Below are positions 1-9,902 of a stretch of DNA of 42,040 nucleotides, piece by piece. Numbering within the stretch: the stretch's first letter is position 1; each line of letters opens with the position of its first letter. Location of the stretch: contig JAAYEH010000088.1 in assembly GCA_012728855.1 (NCBI GenBank), forward strand, positions 1 through 42,040, given 5' to 3'. The notes below the pieces were generated by a model. That model was not told where the DNA came from, did no database searches, and was given only the letters and a program-made list of their open reading frames with translations. The stretch comes from Rhodopirellula sp. (GTDB lineage: Bacteria > Planctomycetota > Planctomycetia > Pirellulales > Thermoguttaceae). Both the position numbers and the translations under genes were made by a program.

Positions 1-96
1 ACTCTCACAACGCGATTCCCAACAACCCCGAGTTATACACTTGCGGAGAATACCTACAACCGCGTCAACGGTTTCCTGCTGTTGCCGGTCCACTAG
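1..96 (+). CDS. 3' end of an unidentified protein (partial)
   Basis: An open frame runs in from the left edge and ends at TAG (94-96). Its last residues read NTYNRVNGFLLLPVH. The last 17 codons are almost all G- or C-ending, as in the real genes of this window, which suggests genuine coding sequence. Only about 31 residues are visible and I do not recognise a family. A second forward frame also stays open here, so the choice of frame is an inference. The 118 bases after the stop, up to the end of the minus-strand heparinase-like gene, show nothing recognisable. Confidence 0.35.
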   Translation, partial: TLTTRFPTTPSYTLAENTYNRVNGFLLLPVH

Positions 97-214
97 AGAG
101 AGGCCTTCCGAATGTCCGTCCAATGGGTACGCCCGTCCGACGCCGCTCCCGCGGAGCAACCGGCGCCGGGCATCGCCGCCATTCTACTCTTGCCTGGTCC
201 GGTAATGGCGACAG

Positions 215-3200
215 TTATTCTTTCGCCAATCCTGACCACTCGACCGCCAACGCCCGCCCGTCTTCCGTTCTCGCGACCACTTGCGATTTGCCCTCCGGCC
301 GCAACTTCGCCGCCACCAGTGATACGATCGGACCCTCCCCGGCGAAATGGGCAATCGGCTTACCCTCGAGGTCGAGCACGACGATGCGCCCGTCGAGCGT
401 GCCGGCAAGGAGTTCGGGCGTACCGTTGCCGTCGATATCGGCCGCCGCGAGGCTGAGTACGCATTCGCCGAGATTCCGCCGCCAGACCGGTTCGCCCGCG
501 GCGTCGAGCGCGATGACGTTGTAGCTCTTCGAGGAGGCCACGATCTCCTCGCGTCCGTTGCCGTCCAGATCGATCGGCACGACGCCGGTTGCCTCGTCGC
601 CGACGCTGCGGATCCAGAGCAACTTGCCCTCGTGGCTGAGCGCATGGACGTTGCCGTCTTCGGAACCGAAAACGGCCGCGCGGCGGTTGCCCCCATCGAA
701 ATTCGCCGACGCGGCGACGGTGGCGTTCGGCCCCGGAACGGAATACTGCCACCGCCGCGCACCATCCGGTCCACAACAGTGCCACCAATAGTAGATCGTG
801 CCCAGCAGGCACTCGCGCTTGCCGTCGCCATCGAGATCCGCCGTGGCCGCGGCGCTGGAGGGATGAACGCTCTCGTAATGCCAGAGCTTGTTGCCCGCGC
901 CGTCGATGGCGAAGTAGCGCCAGTTCTCCCCGCCGACGAGCACCTCGTCGCGCCCGTCGGCGTTGAGGTCCGCGGCGAGCAGAACGCGGACGCGCCCCGG
1001 ACGCTTGTAGTACGGCAACTCGTACTTCCACCGCGGCGAACCGTCCGGACTGATTGCGTAGACGTTGCAGTCGAGCGAACCCGCCACGGCCGTCTTCTTC
1101 TTGCCGCCGTCGAGACCCGCCACGGCCACCGCCGCGATCGGACCACCCGCGGCAAAGCTCCAGCGGGTCGTGCCGTCGGGCAACAGGGCGAGAACCCGAT
1201 TCTTGTCGGTCCCGGCAACCACGTCATCGCGCCCGTCCCCGTCGAGATCGCCCACGGCCAGCGCCGACACCTTTTCCGAACCATCCGGACGATACTGCCA
1301 GAGAAGCTCTCCGGCGGCGCCGGCCTTTTGCGGCTCCTGCCGGGCCACCAGGGGCGTCTGCGATTCCGGCACGGCTTCCATCGTCTGCTTCAGCCCGGCC
1401 AGGAGGTCGCTCGAATTCCAGGCGACCCGGGATCGGCCGGCGGGCAGGACGATCTTCGTCACACCGGCGGCGGTTTCCACTTGGCACCCCTCGGCCGCAA
1501 AGCCGGCGGGCAGCCCTTTCGGTTCTACCGTGGCGGGCTGTTCGCTGGTGAAGACGATGCGGTCGGCGGCAATTTCCATCGTCAGCGGCCGATCGCTCTT
1601 AAGTACGAGGTTCTGCCAGGCCAGTCCCGTGGCGCCGGCCAGTAGCCCGCCTTTCTCGTCGATCACAAACGCCTTTGCTCCGATCCACAGTCCGGGAAGA
1701 ACCTGCCGCGGCGTATCCGACTCGCCCGTGCCGGCGACTGCGGCGGCATCGCCGGAAATCACAACAGTCTGCGGATCGACCGGTCTGAGGGCGAGCGTCT
1801 GTGGGCGGGAATCGTCGGTCGCGTAGAGCAGGTTGGCGAACGCACAGCTTTGGCCGGCCTGGAGCCTGGCCGACTTGACTTGCCGGAGCGAATGGACCAT
1901 CGGCTCCGCATACTCATAGCCGCGCCAGTTGGACCCCAGTTCCGGATCGTCGGTCAGTTTCAAGGCGTCGACCGGGCCATTGTTGATGAAGAATCGCGGG
2001 CCCTTCTGCTCGACCTCCAGGCCGCTGGCGGTGATCTTCGCGTCGCCGACGGTGTGCCACATGCAGTGGAAATCGAACTCGCCTTCCTGGCAAGCGGTCA
2101 ACTCGTCGAGGACGACGAACCCGCGGCCTTTCGTCCAGAGCACGGTCCTCCGCCAAACGGCCCCGCCGTAGTCGCGGACGGCGGTCTGCGAGATGCCGTG
2201 GCGGGCGGCGTCGGCGACGGCCTCCAGTTCGCAATAGTCGGGGATCGTGCTCGCCTGCCCCTCGCGGAAGACGAGCATCGAGTTGTGGAACTTCACCAGT
2301 GCGCGGGTGTAATCGTTGTCGGCCAGCCAGATGCGGCCGCGGTCGGTGATCCGCGGGATGGAGTTGCCGTCGTAGTGTTTGTGGCCGCCGTTGGAAAGGC
2401 CGTCGAGAAGAAGGTACTCCTGCTGCGGGTCGAAGGAGGCCCGCATGGCGATCTTGTCGAACGTCTTTTCCAACGGTATCTGGCCCTCACCGCCGAACGA
2501 CTCCCAGTAGTGCCGATCGAGCGGAACCACGCGAACCCCCAGCAGGTCCGTCGGTTCTTGGGGCTTCACTTCCGTGACGTACTCGAATTCCGTCGAACGG
2601 GGCTTCACCGCCAGCTTCTTTGCCAACGCCCAGGCGAAACGGCCGTCGCGGTAATAGTAGGACGCGCCGCGGAGAAACGGCATTTCGCTCCACCAGCATT
2701 GGTAGGAGCCGGTGTCGCCGTAGGGAACCTGGTAAGCAAGGTTGTCCATCGTGAGGATGGCGAAGTCGCCGAGGGTGCGGACGTTGCCGCTGTCGAAGTA
2801 GGTGGTGTCGCCGGTGGCCAGGGCCCATCGCATCGTATGGTAGGGGACGAGCCAGCCGTAGCCGTTGCAATCTTCGTGGGGCTTGGTGGCGTCGGCCTGG
2901 AGCGTGAAGCAGGCTTCGGCAATCTCCAGCCAGTAGCCCGGCTCGATGCAGTTGGGATAGCCCTTCTGGAAGTAGCTGCCCGCGAAAAACAGGCCCAGGG
3001 CCGGAAAGGTCATGTGGTTGTGGCGGACGTGCCTGTTCGACAGCGCGCCCGACGCTTTGCGGACCACGTCGGTGGTGATGAACTCGTAGAGGATCTGGGT
3101 GACCTTGAGCCGGTCGGCATCGGACAGCGCCGGGCTCTCTTCGACCAGATCCCAGGCGCAGAGGATTTCCTCGAGGTGGAAGTCCATGTCCATGCCCCAC

Positions 3201-4525
3201 GGACCGCCGTAGATCTCCGGCTTGGCCTGGTAGCTCTCGTACCAGGCGAAGGCCAGATCGCGGTAGAGCTTCGCCAGCATATCGTTGCCGCTGCGGGCGT
3301 ACTCCTGGCCGAGCGAGCCCATGCGGCCGGCCACCGAGCGGTGCGCGCCTCGCTCATAATCGCCGCGGGCTTTCGCGACCTGCCGCTTGATCTCCTCGTC
3401 GTCGAGCGATTTGCGACGGCTCTGGATCGCTTTCATCTCGGTATCGCCCAATTCGGCCATCGCCATCTTCGGCAGCACGATGTCGCGGCCACCCTTGAGG
3501 GTTGCCAGCAGGGCATCGACCGCTTTTCCGGTCCCGGTCGCGTTGGCGCCGCCGAGAACGACGGCATTCGAACCGGTGCCCCAAGGATCGTGGACGGTAT
3601 GCGCGAGAAAGCCGCCGGCGGGCGGGCAGGCGTGATCGACCGGCGTGTACATCAAGGCATAGAGCGGCCGCAAGGCGTGGTTGTCGCAGACGTTGCCCAA
3701 GAGGATCGCCGTGGTCGACTGGATCTTGTCGGCCGGCGCCGTGTCGGCCGTCTCCACCGGCAATTCGGCGCCGGAGATTTCTCGGATCTTCGACTGAAGC
3801 TTGCTCGCCAGGGTGAGGTACTCTTTCGCGGCGGGCGCGACGATCATCGCCGCGGGATTGCCGTTGCGGACGAGGATCGTCTCCGGATAGAGCTTCTTCG
3901 CGGCGGTGATTTCGGAAAAACGTACGATGCGCGACTGGCTGGCGCGAAGATTGTCGACGTAGATATCGAAGGTCGCGTTGGGCGTTCTCGTTCCGATAAT
4001 GATTTCGGCCGCCGCGATCTTCTTGGCATTTTCGGCGTCGATGTTTTTCTCTTCCCAGGTACACCCGCCGCGGCTCATCCCTTGGTTGAGTTGCACGGTG
4101 ATGTGCCGCGAGCGGGCGAACGGGCTGCCCCAGTTCGACCAACTCGCGGCGGTCTTACCGTCGCCGGTATAGAGACGGAGATAAACGGCTTGGGTTTCCT
4201 CGGGGGTGGTTGTCCAGCAATCAAACAGCACGGTGCGAGAATCGAGATCAACGCCATCCAAAAGAACCTTCAAGGCGTTGTAATGACTTTGGGTTTTCGG
4301 CCCGCTGCGGCCGGTAAGGCGAACGCTCCCCTTGCCTTCGGAGACAAAGGCATCGCGATGGTTGAGGTCAAGCCGTCGATCTGTGCAGGTGCTGCCCCAG
4401 GTGTTCGCGACGCCTTCGGCGGACTCGAATCCGTGGATCAGGACGGTCTTTTCGGGCGCGGCCGCCTGAACGCTGGCGGCGGTAGACAGAACGAAGAGGG
4501 CGAGCAATCGGTGGCATGTTTTCAT
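215..4525 (-). CDS. Secreted heparinase II/III-like protein with C-terminal FG-GAP-like propeller
   Basis: A 1436-residue exported protein, probably a polysaccharide lyase or similar glycan-degrading enzyme. I start it at the ATG at 4525 because a typical signal peptide follows (MKTCHRLLALFVLS, cleaved near AAA). The longer frame to 4678 only adds residues from a palindromic repeat. Domain order: a carbohydrate-binding-like beta domain (about 25-200); a segment like the N-terminal domain of alpha-glucuronidase/hexosaminidase families (about 210-360); an alpha-helical toroid (about 390-690); and a heparinase II/III-type beta-sandwich (about 690-1000) opened by GGHKHYDGNS (H715, H717, D719), the family's HxHxD motif. 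From about 1073 to the end come repeats of the DLDGDGRDDVVAG kind, as in FG-GAP/VCBS propellers. The substrate cannot be read from sequence. Its upstream neighbour on the same strand is 206 bases away, across an inverted repeat. Confidence 0.85.
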   Translation of the reverse strand: MKTCHRLLALFVLSTAASVQAAAPEKTVLIHGFESAEGVANTWGSTCTDRRLDLNHRDAFVSEGKGSVRLTGRSGPKTQSHYNALKVLLDGVDLDSRTVLFDCWTTTPEETQAVYLRLYTGDGKTAASWSNWGSPFARSRHITVQLNQGMSRGGCTWEEKNIDAENAKKIAAAEIIIGTRTPNATFDIYVDNLRASQSRIVRFSEITAAKKLYPETILVRNGNPAAMIVAPAAKEYLTLASKLQSKIREISGAELPVETADTAPADKIQSTTAILLGNVCDNHALRPLYALMYTPVDHACPPAGGFLAHTVHDPWGTGSNAVVLGGANATGTGKAVDALLATLKGGRDIVLPKMAMAELGDTEMKAIQSRRKSLDDEEIKRQVAKARGDYERGAHRSVAGRMGSLGQEYARSGNDMLAKLYRDLAFAWYESYQAKPEIYGGPWGMDMDFHLEEILCAWDLVEESPALSDADRLKVTQILYEFITTDVVRKASGALSNRHVRHNHMTFPALGLFFAGSYFQKGYPNCIEPGYWLEIAEACFTLQADATKPHEDCNGYGWLVPYHTMRWALATGDTTYFDSGNVRTLGDFAILTMDNLAYQVPYGDTGSYQCWWSEMPFLRGASYYYRDGRFAWALAKKLAVKPRSTEFEYVTEVKPQEPTDLLGVRVVPLDRHYWESFGGEGQIPLEKTFDKIAMRASFDPQQEYLLLDGLSNGGHKHYDGNSIPRITDRGRIWLADNDYTRALVKFHNSMLVFREGQASTIPDYCELEAVADAARHGISQTAVRDYGGAVWRRTVLWTKGRGFVVLDELTACQEGEFDFHCMWHTVGDAKITASGLEVEQKGPRFFINNGPVDALKLTDDPELGSNWRGYEYAEPMVHSLRQVKSARLQAGQSCAFANLLYATDDSRPQTLALRPVDPQTVVISGDAAAVAGTGESDTPRQVLPGLWIGAKAFVIDEKGGLLAGATGLAWQNLVLKSDRPLTMEIAADRIVFTSEQPATVEPKGLPAGFAAEGCQVETAAGVTKIVLPAGRSRVAWNSSDLLAGLKQTMEAVPESQTPLVARQEPQKAGAAGELLWQYRPDGSEKVSALAVGDLDGDGRDDVVAGTDKNRVLALLPDGTTRWSFAAGGPIAAVAVAGLDGGKKKTAVAGSLDCNVYAISPDGSPRWKYELPYYKRPGRVRVLLAADLNADGRDEVLVGGENWRYFAIDGAGNKLWHYESVHPSSAAATADLDGDGKRECLLGTIYYWWHCCGPDGARRWQYSVPGPNATVAASANFDGGNRRAAVFGSEDGNVHALSHEGKLLWIRSVGDEATGVVPIDLDGNGREEIVASSKSYNVIALDAAGEPVWRRNLGECVLSLAAADIDGNGTPELLAGTLDGRIVVLDLEGKPIAHFAGEGPIVSLVAAKLRPEGKSQVVARTEDGRALAVEWSGLAKE

Positions 4526-4632
4526 GATCGTGTCGGGCAATCCGGCAGAAAGGAACGTGGGTGTTACAAGGAAAACGCCGCCGCCGACCTCGTGTCGATG
4601 CGGCGATGATTGACAGCTAGAGCATCGACGGA

Positions 4633-4724
4633 GGGGGTCGGGAGACTTTTTCCCTATCGGCCTTACCGCATTCGGCACATCCGGCGCGGTCGGCGGCCGA
4701 TAGGGAAAAAGACTCCCGACCCCC
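4633..4724. repeat. Long inverted repeat, 30-bp arms
   Basis: Left arm 4633-4662 (GGGGGTCGGGAGAC...) and right arm 4695-4724 (...GACTCCCGACCCCC) are reverse complements with a single mismatch, separated by 32 bases. The element fills the gap between two minus-strand genes and would form a very stable hairpin in the transcript, with a run of five T/A in each arm. It resembles repetitive extragenic palindromes more than a standard terminator, because no U-tract follows the stem. Confidence 0.85.
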
Positions 4725-4731
4725 TTGTGCG

Positions 4732-5622
4732 TTACGTCTTCTCTTCCTCTTTTTCTTCCTTCTCGATCTTCTTTTCCGGGCTCTTCTCTTGGTTCTCGTC
4801 GCCGGAATCGGAAGCCGCTCCGCCTTTCCGCCGCTTCTTTTCGATTCCGCCCAGCGGCTCGGAAAGAATGACCTTCGCTTCATGGACCTGCATCACCTGG
4901 GGAGCGAGTTGGCTCCCGCCGGCTTCGACCTTGTCGCCTTTTCTTGCCAGTTGGTAGAGCGCGGAGCCGGTGATATCGAGTTCGATCTCGGGTTTTTCGG
5001 CCAGTTCCAGTTTCAGCGAGGGTTTGAAGTACTGGTTCGGCGCGAGCACGACGAGCTTCCCGTTCTTGACGCTGCTGATCCGCCCGGCGATTTGAAACGG
5101 CTCCGTCCCTGGAGGCGGGGCTTCGCCGGCGCCGCTGTCTTCACGCGATTCGGCTTGAGAGCCCTCGCCCGCCGCGAACGCCCCGGTTCCCCGTGGAAAC
5201 GCGCCGAGGATGCGAGTCTCGTTGGGAGTGAAGATCTTCAGTCTGGCGATCTTTTCGTCCACCCGGCTCGAATGCTTGTCGACATGGGCGTTGAAAGAGA
5301 CGTACTGGCCCGGCGCGAGGAATTCCGGGGCCGCCGTCCCCATGACGTTGACCTCGCTGTTGGGCAGGAACTGGAGCAGCCACGCTTGGCCGCTGTCGGT
5401 GGTGATCTGCATCTTCCACGGCGCCATTGCTTCGACGGTTCCGAAGGCCGTAACCGGCGGAAGATTCGACTGCTCCGCCATCCCCTGCCGCCGGCCGCGC
5501 TCCTGCCGATTGCCGTACTGCGGACGCTGCGGAAACTGCGCCCGCGCGACCTCGGCGCCCGGCCCGACTAAAACGCTCACCAACAGTGCCAGACCCACGC
5601 TTCTGTGACAAAAGCCCGACAT
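4732..5622 (-). CDS. Secreted hypothetical protein with Lys/Glu-rich tail
   Basis: A 296-residue protein starting at the ATG at 5622, chosen because GGAGG lies 7 bases upstream and a signal peptide follows (MSGFCHRSVGLALLVSVLVG, cleavage after VARAQ). The mature part is beta-rich. It has two similar-looking segments, about residues 57-135 and 175-265, each containing a 'value in a medium' phrase (GTVEAMAPWKMQITT; GRISSVKNGKLVVLA), which suggests a duplicated OB-like or sandwich fold. The last 35 residues are almost entirely charged (KKRRKGG ... EKEEKEEEKT) and are probably disordered. I do not recognise a named family. It is cotranscribable with the heparinase-like gene downstream, but a 92-bp inverted repeat separates them. 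Confidence 0.75.
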   Translation of the reverse strand: MSGFCHRSVGLALLVSVLVGPGAEVARAQFPQRPQYGNRQERGRRQGMAEQSNLPPVTAFGTVEAMAPWKMQITTDSGQAWLLQFLPNSEVNVMGTAAPEFLAPGQYVSFNAHVDKHSSRVDEKIARLKIFTPNETRILGAFPRGTGAFAAGEGSQAESREDSGAGEAPPPGTEPFQIAGRISSVKNGKLVVLAPNQYFKPSLKLELAEKPEIELDITGSALYQLARKGDKVEAGGSQLAPQVMQVHEAKVILSEPLGGIEKKRRKGGAASDSGDENQEKSPEKKIEKEEKEEEKT

Positions 5623-5760
5623 GGCAAGTCCTCCCACGAAAAAGCTTGCGCGATGGCGATTTGACCGACGTAGAGACGAAAGCATCCTCACTTCAAGATA
5701 ATCGTTCGAGCATCCCTTGAACAGCGCCTGCGCCGCTGCTAAGGCGAGCGGCAGGAATTC

Positions 5761-5820
5761 GTAGCCCGACTCTCCGAGTCGGGTCTGGCTTCAAAGCCCG
5801 GACTCGGAGAGTCCGGCTAC
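5761..5820. repeat. Paired palindromes (GTAGCCCGACTC family)
   Basis: Two short hairpins lie head to head: CCCGACTC-TCC-GAGTCGGG and CCGGACTC-GGA-GAGTCCGG. Outer GTAG and CTAC ends make the whole 60-bp unit an imperfect inverted repeat. The architecture is that of a bacterial interspersed mosaic element made of two REP units. It lies 52 bases upstream of the predicted panB promoter. The rest of 5623-5872 shows no gene. Confidence 0.8.
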
Positions 5821-5872
5821 GTCTGAGGCGGATGGATTCTCTTCTGCCGCCCGCCTAACAGCGTACCGCCCT

Positions 5873-5901
5873 TTGCGAGTCGCCGGTCGGCAGCGTACAA
5901 T
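5873..5901 (+). promoter_or_regulatory. Predicted sigma70-type promoter for panB
   Basis: TTGCGA (5873-5878), a 17-base spacer, then TACAAT (5896-5901). Transcription would begin near 5908, giving a leader of about 78 bases before the panB ATG. The spacing is ideal and each hexamer is close to consensus, but promoters predicted by eye in high-GC DNA are uncertain. Confidence 0.45.
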
Positions 5902-5985
5902 AGTGGCAGCCATCGTCGATCGCACGCGGCGGAACGGCCCGACATAATCGTCGCAATTAACCAAGATTCCTGAGCCTTATCCCCC

Positions 5986-6786
5986 ATGCTCTCCACGCCA
6001 GGACCGATTACGGTACCCAAATTCGTCGGCATGAAAGCGGCTGGCAGTAAGATCGCCATGCTGACGGCCTACGATTTCCCCACGGCCGCTTTGGTCGACA
6101 GCGCCGGCGTGGAAGGGATCCTCGTCGGCGACAGCGTGGCAATGGTCGTCCAAGGGCATTCGACCACGTTGCCGGTAACGCTGGACCAGATGATCTATCA
6201 CGCCGAGATGGTGGGTCGCGCGGTCCGCCACGCACTGGTCGTCGTCGACATGCCCTTTCCCACCTACCACCTCGGCATTCACCGCGCGATCGAGGCTGCC
6301 GGCCGCATCCTGAAGGAGACTCGTTGCCAGGCGGTGAAATTGGAGGGGGGGGCGGATCAGGCAGAAGTCATCGCCGCCCTGGTTTCGGCGGGCATTCCCG
6401 TGATGGCCCACTGCGGCTTGCGCCCGCAAAGCGTTCACCAACTCGGCGGCTACGGCGTCCAACGCGACCGGCAGCGATTGATGACCGACGCCGCCGCCGC
6501 CCAGGAAGCCGGCGCGTTCGCCTGCGTGCTGGAGTGCATCCCGGCCGACATCGCCCGCGACATCACCGCCTCGCTGCGGATCCCGACGATTGGAATCGGC
6601 GCCGGCCCGGACTGCGACGGGCAGGTTCTCGTGCTGCACGATCTGCTGGGCCTGACCGCCGGCCGCGTGCCCCGCCACGTGAAAGCCTACGCCGACCAAC
6701 AGCAGCAGTTTGTCGCCGCCGTCGCTCAGTATCGCGATGAAGTCCGCAACGGCGCGTTCCCTGGCCCGGATCAAACGTTTCACTGA
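5986..6786 (+). CDS. panB: 3-methyl-2-oxobutanoate hydroxymethyltransferase
   Basis: Ketopantoate hydroxymethyltransferase adds a hydroxymethyl group from 5,10-methylene-tetrahydrofolate to alpha-ketoisovalerate, the first committed step of pantothenate (and so coenzyme A) synthesis in the cytoplasm. The 266-residue length is normal for the family. The expected metal- and substrate-binding residues are all present by alignment from memory with the E. coli enzyme: D49 and S50 in LVGDS, D88 in VVVDMP, K118 and E120 in VKLEGG, and catalytic E183 in VLECIP. The start MLSTPGPITV leads straight into the conserved TAYD region. No panC or panD lies next to it; the gene appears to stand alone behind its own promoter. 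Confidence 0.96.
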   Translation: MLSTPGPITVPKFVGMKAAGSKIAMLTAYDFPTAALVDSAGVEGILVGDSVAMVVQGHSTTLPVTLDQMIYHAEMVGRAVRHALVVVDMPFPTYHLGIHRAIEAAGRILKETRCQAVKLEGGADQAEVIAALVSAGIPVMAHCGLRPQSVHQLGGYGVQRDRQRLMTDAAAAQEAGAFACVLECIPADIARDITASLRIPTIGIGAGPDCDGQVLVLHDLLGLTAGRVPRHVKAYADQQQQFVAAVAQYRDEVRNGAFPGPDQTFH

Positions 6787-6945
6787 GCTTCCGCGGGATC
6801 GCCACGATCCGTGCAGTCCGGACACTCCGTGACCGGACACGGCGGGTGATGGAATGCCCCGTCTACGCTGACAGTACTTGTGCCAAAATGTCCTCCGGAC
6901 GCGGCACGAGCGAACATCCTTCTCCTGCCATGCGCCAGGGCTACG

Positions 6946-6975
6946 TTGGTGCCCTTGGACTTCCAGCCCTACAAT
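6946..6975 (+). promoter_or_regulatory. Possible promoter for the DUF255 gene
   Basis: TTGGTG (6946-6951) and TACAAT (6970-6975) are separated by 18 bases, 66 bases upstream of the start codon of the next gene. The -10 is good and the -35 is weak. The 255-base gap from panB to this gene otherwise holds a small hairpin (GTCCGG...CCGGAC near 6811-6835) and nothing else I recognise. Confidence 0.35.
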
Positions 6976-7041
6976 ACCAAACGAACTCCGCGGCGACTAC
7001 CCCCGACATTACCCTTTCCCTCCGCCCAGGCAATCCGAATC

Positions 7042-9120
<2,079 letters not shown>

Positions 9121-9157
9121 GTTCTGCTTGCCGAGCAGGATCTGAACGACTGTCTCG

Positions 9158-9517
9158 CTATGTTTCGCTCGCGTCGGCCAGTTGGAACAACACATGTTTA
9201 CCCACGGCGGCGGCATACCTGGTTAGCGTGTCCACGGTGAAGTTCATCCGCTCGCCACGTTCGAGTTTTGAAAGGGCCGAGCGGTCGATCCCGGTCAAAC
9301 GCTGAACATCACCCAGGCTTAGCCCCTGAGCCTCGCGAATCTTCCGCAACTCCTGGAACACTTCGGCAGCTTCCCGGATTTCACGAAGTTGGATCCTGGC
9401 TCGAGTCCGCAACTCCGGCAACTCCTCCGCTACGAGTTCGCGGATCTTTCGGTATTTGGCCGCCTCATCCGCGGTAAGATGGCGATCTCGCACGGTTTCT
9501 TGGATCCTGCGCCCCAT
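9158..9517 (-). CDS. XRE-family antitoxin-like HTH protein
   Basis: A 119-residue DNA-binding protein. I start it at the ATG at 9517 (MGRRIQETVRD) because GGAGG lies 6 bases upstream; the longer frame to 9538 overlaps a mini-ORF. A helical N-terminal region (residues 1-55: RDRHLTADEAAKYRKIREL) is followed by a Cro/C1-type helix-turn-helix at about 56-110 (GLSLGDVQRLTGIDRSALSK). This layout is typical of HigA-like antitoxins common in planctomycetes, which repress their own promoter and neutralise a toxin encoded just upstream. Here no full toxin gene precedes it, only a 16-codon frame (9519-9569) that stops one base before this start. A promoter with a palindrome in its spacer lies at 9591-9619. 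Function as an orphan regulator is inference. Confidence 0.85.
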   Translation of the reverse strand: MGRRIQETVRDRHLTADEAAKYRKIRELVAEELPELRTRARIQLREIREAAEVFQELRKIREAQGLSLGDVQRLTGIDRSALSKLERGERMNFTVDTLTRYAAAVGKHVLFQLADASET

Positions 9518-9518
9518 T

Positions 9519-9569
9519 TCAATCCTCCAGATCATCATCTAAATCCCAGATGATCTGAAGCAGCGGCAT
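9519..9569 (-). pseudogene. 16-codon mini-ORF, likely remnant of a toxin gene
   Basis: ATG at 9569 is preceded, 7 bases away, by a strong Shine-Dalgarno (AAAGGAGG, 9577-9584). It encodes MPLLQIIWDLDDDLED and stops with TGA one base before the antitoxin ATG. From memory, IIWDLDDD followed by PDGN is how small planctomycete BrnT/DUF4258-like toxins begin, and those are followed by this type of XRE antitoxin. The simplest reading is an in-frame internal deletion that joined the toxin's first dozen codons to its last few and kept the ribosome binding site and coupling. It could instead be a genuine leader peptide. Confidence 0.6.
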
Positions 9570-9590
9570 CGCGACGCCTCCTTTAGTATT

Positions 9591-9619
9591 AAATTACCAT
9601 GCATGGGCAAAAAAGTCAA
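9591..9619 (-). promoter_or_regulatory. Promoter of the antitoxin locus, with palindromic operator candidate
   Basis: Read on the minus strand: TTGACT (9614-9619), exactly 17 bases, TAATTT (9591-9596), then AAAGGAGG and the mini-ORF ATG. This is one of the best sigma70-type promoters in the window and sits in unusually AT-rich sequence. The spacer contains a perfect 10-bp palindrome CCATGCATGG (9597-9606), a candidate operator for autorepression by the XRE protein. Confidence 0.6.
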
Positions 9620-9711
9620 CTCGCGGCGCGGTGCATTCACGGACAGCGTTCGCCCCAGCGCCGGAACGAGAAGGGTTGTAGTATTTCAGAATTCCCCTCA
9701 TTGTCCAAGTG

Positions 9712-9801
9712 CTTCACTGGCGCCGAGCCGATGTCCGGTGAGAAAGAAGCTCTCGCCGCACTGGAAGATCTGGCCCGGTAGGTTTTGCTTGCCGAGCAGA
9801 A
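9712..9801 (+). pseudogene. Degenerate second copy of the DUF255 gene 3' end
   Basis: This block repeats 9051-9140. The translated end EALAALEDLAR* matches [11 protein letters not shown] of the intact gene, and the palindrome after the stop (GGTTTTGCT-TGCCG-AGCAGAACC) is retained. Upstream of 9700 the similarity fades, so it is a stub and not a gene. It may be the remains of a tandem paralogue or of a local duplication; the XRE locus lies between the two copies. The rest of 9620-9902 shows no gene. Confidence 0.75.
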
Positions 9802-9902
9802 CCTCTGCGGCACGTCCCCCTTGCTTCGCCGGTTTCCGTTCTTTAGACTCAGCCCTGAGGAGCGAGATCAAATCTCCTATTACTTAAAACCGGAGCGACA
9901 CC

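Noticed and set aside
347..4609. Long plus-strand open frames (432 and 919 codons) opposite the heparinase-like gene
   Set aside because: They are antisense shadows of a high-GC gene: no signal peptide, no domain motifs, and the minus strand carries clear family signatures.
4633..4724. Rho-independent terminator
   Set aside because: The stem is far longer than a terminator and is not followed by a U-tract on either strand.
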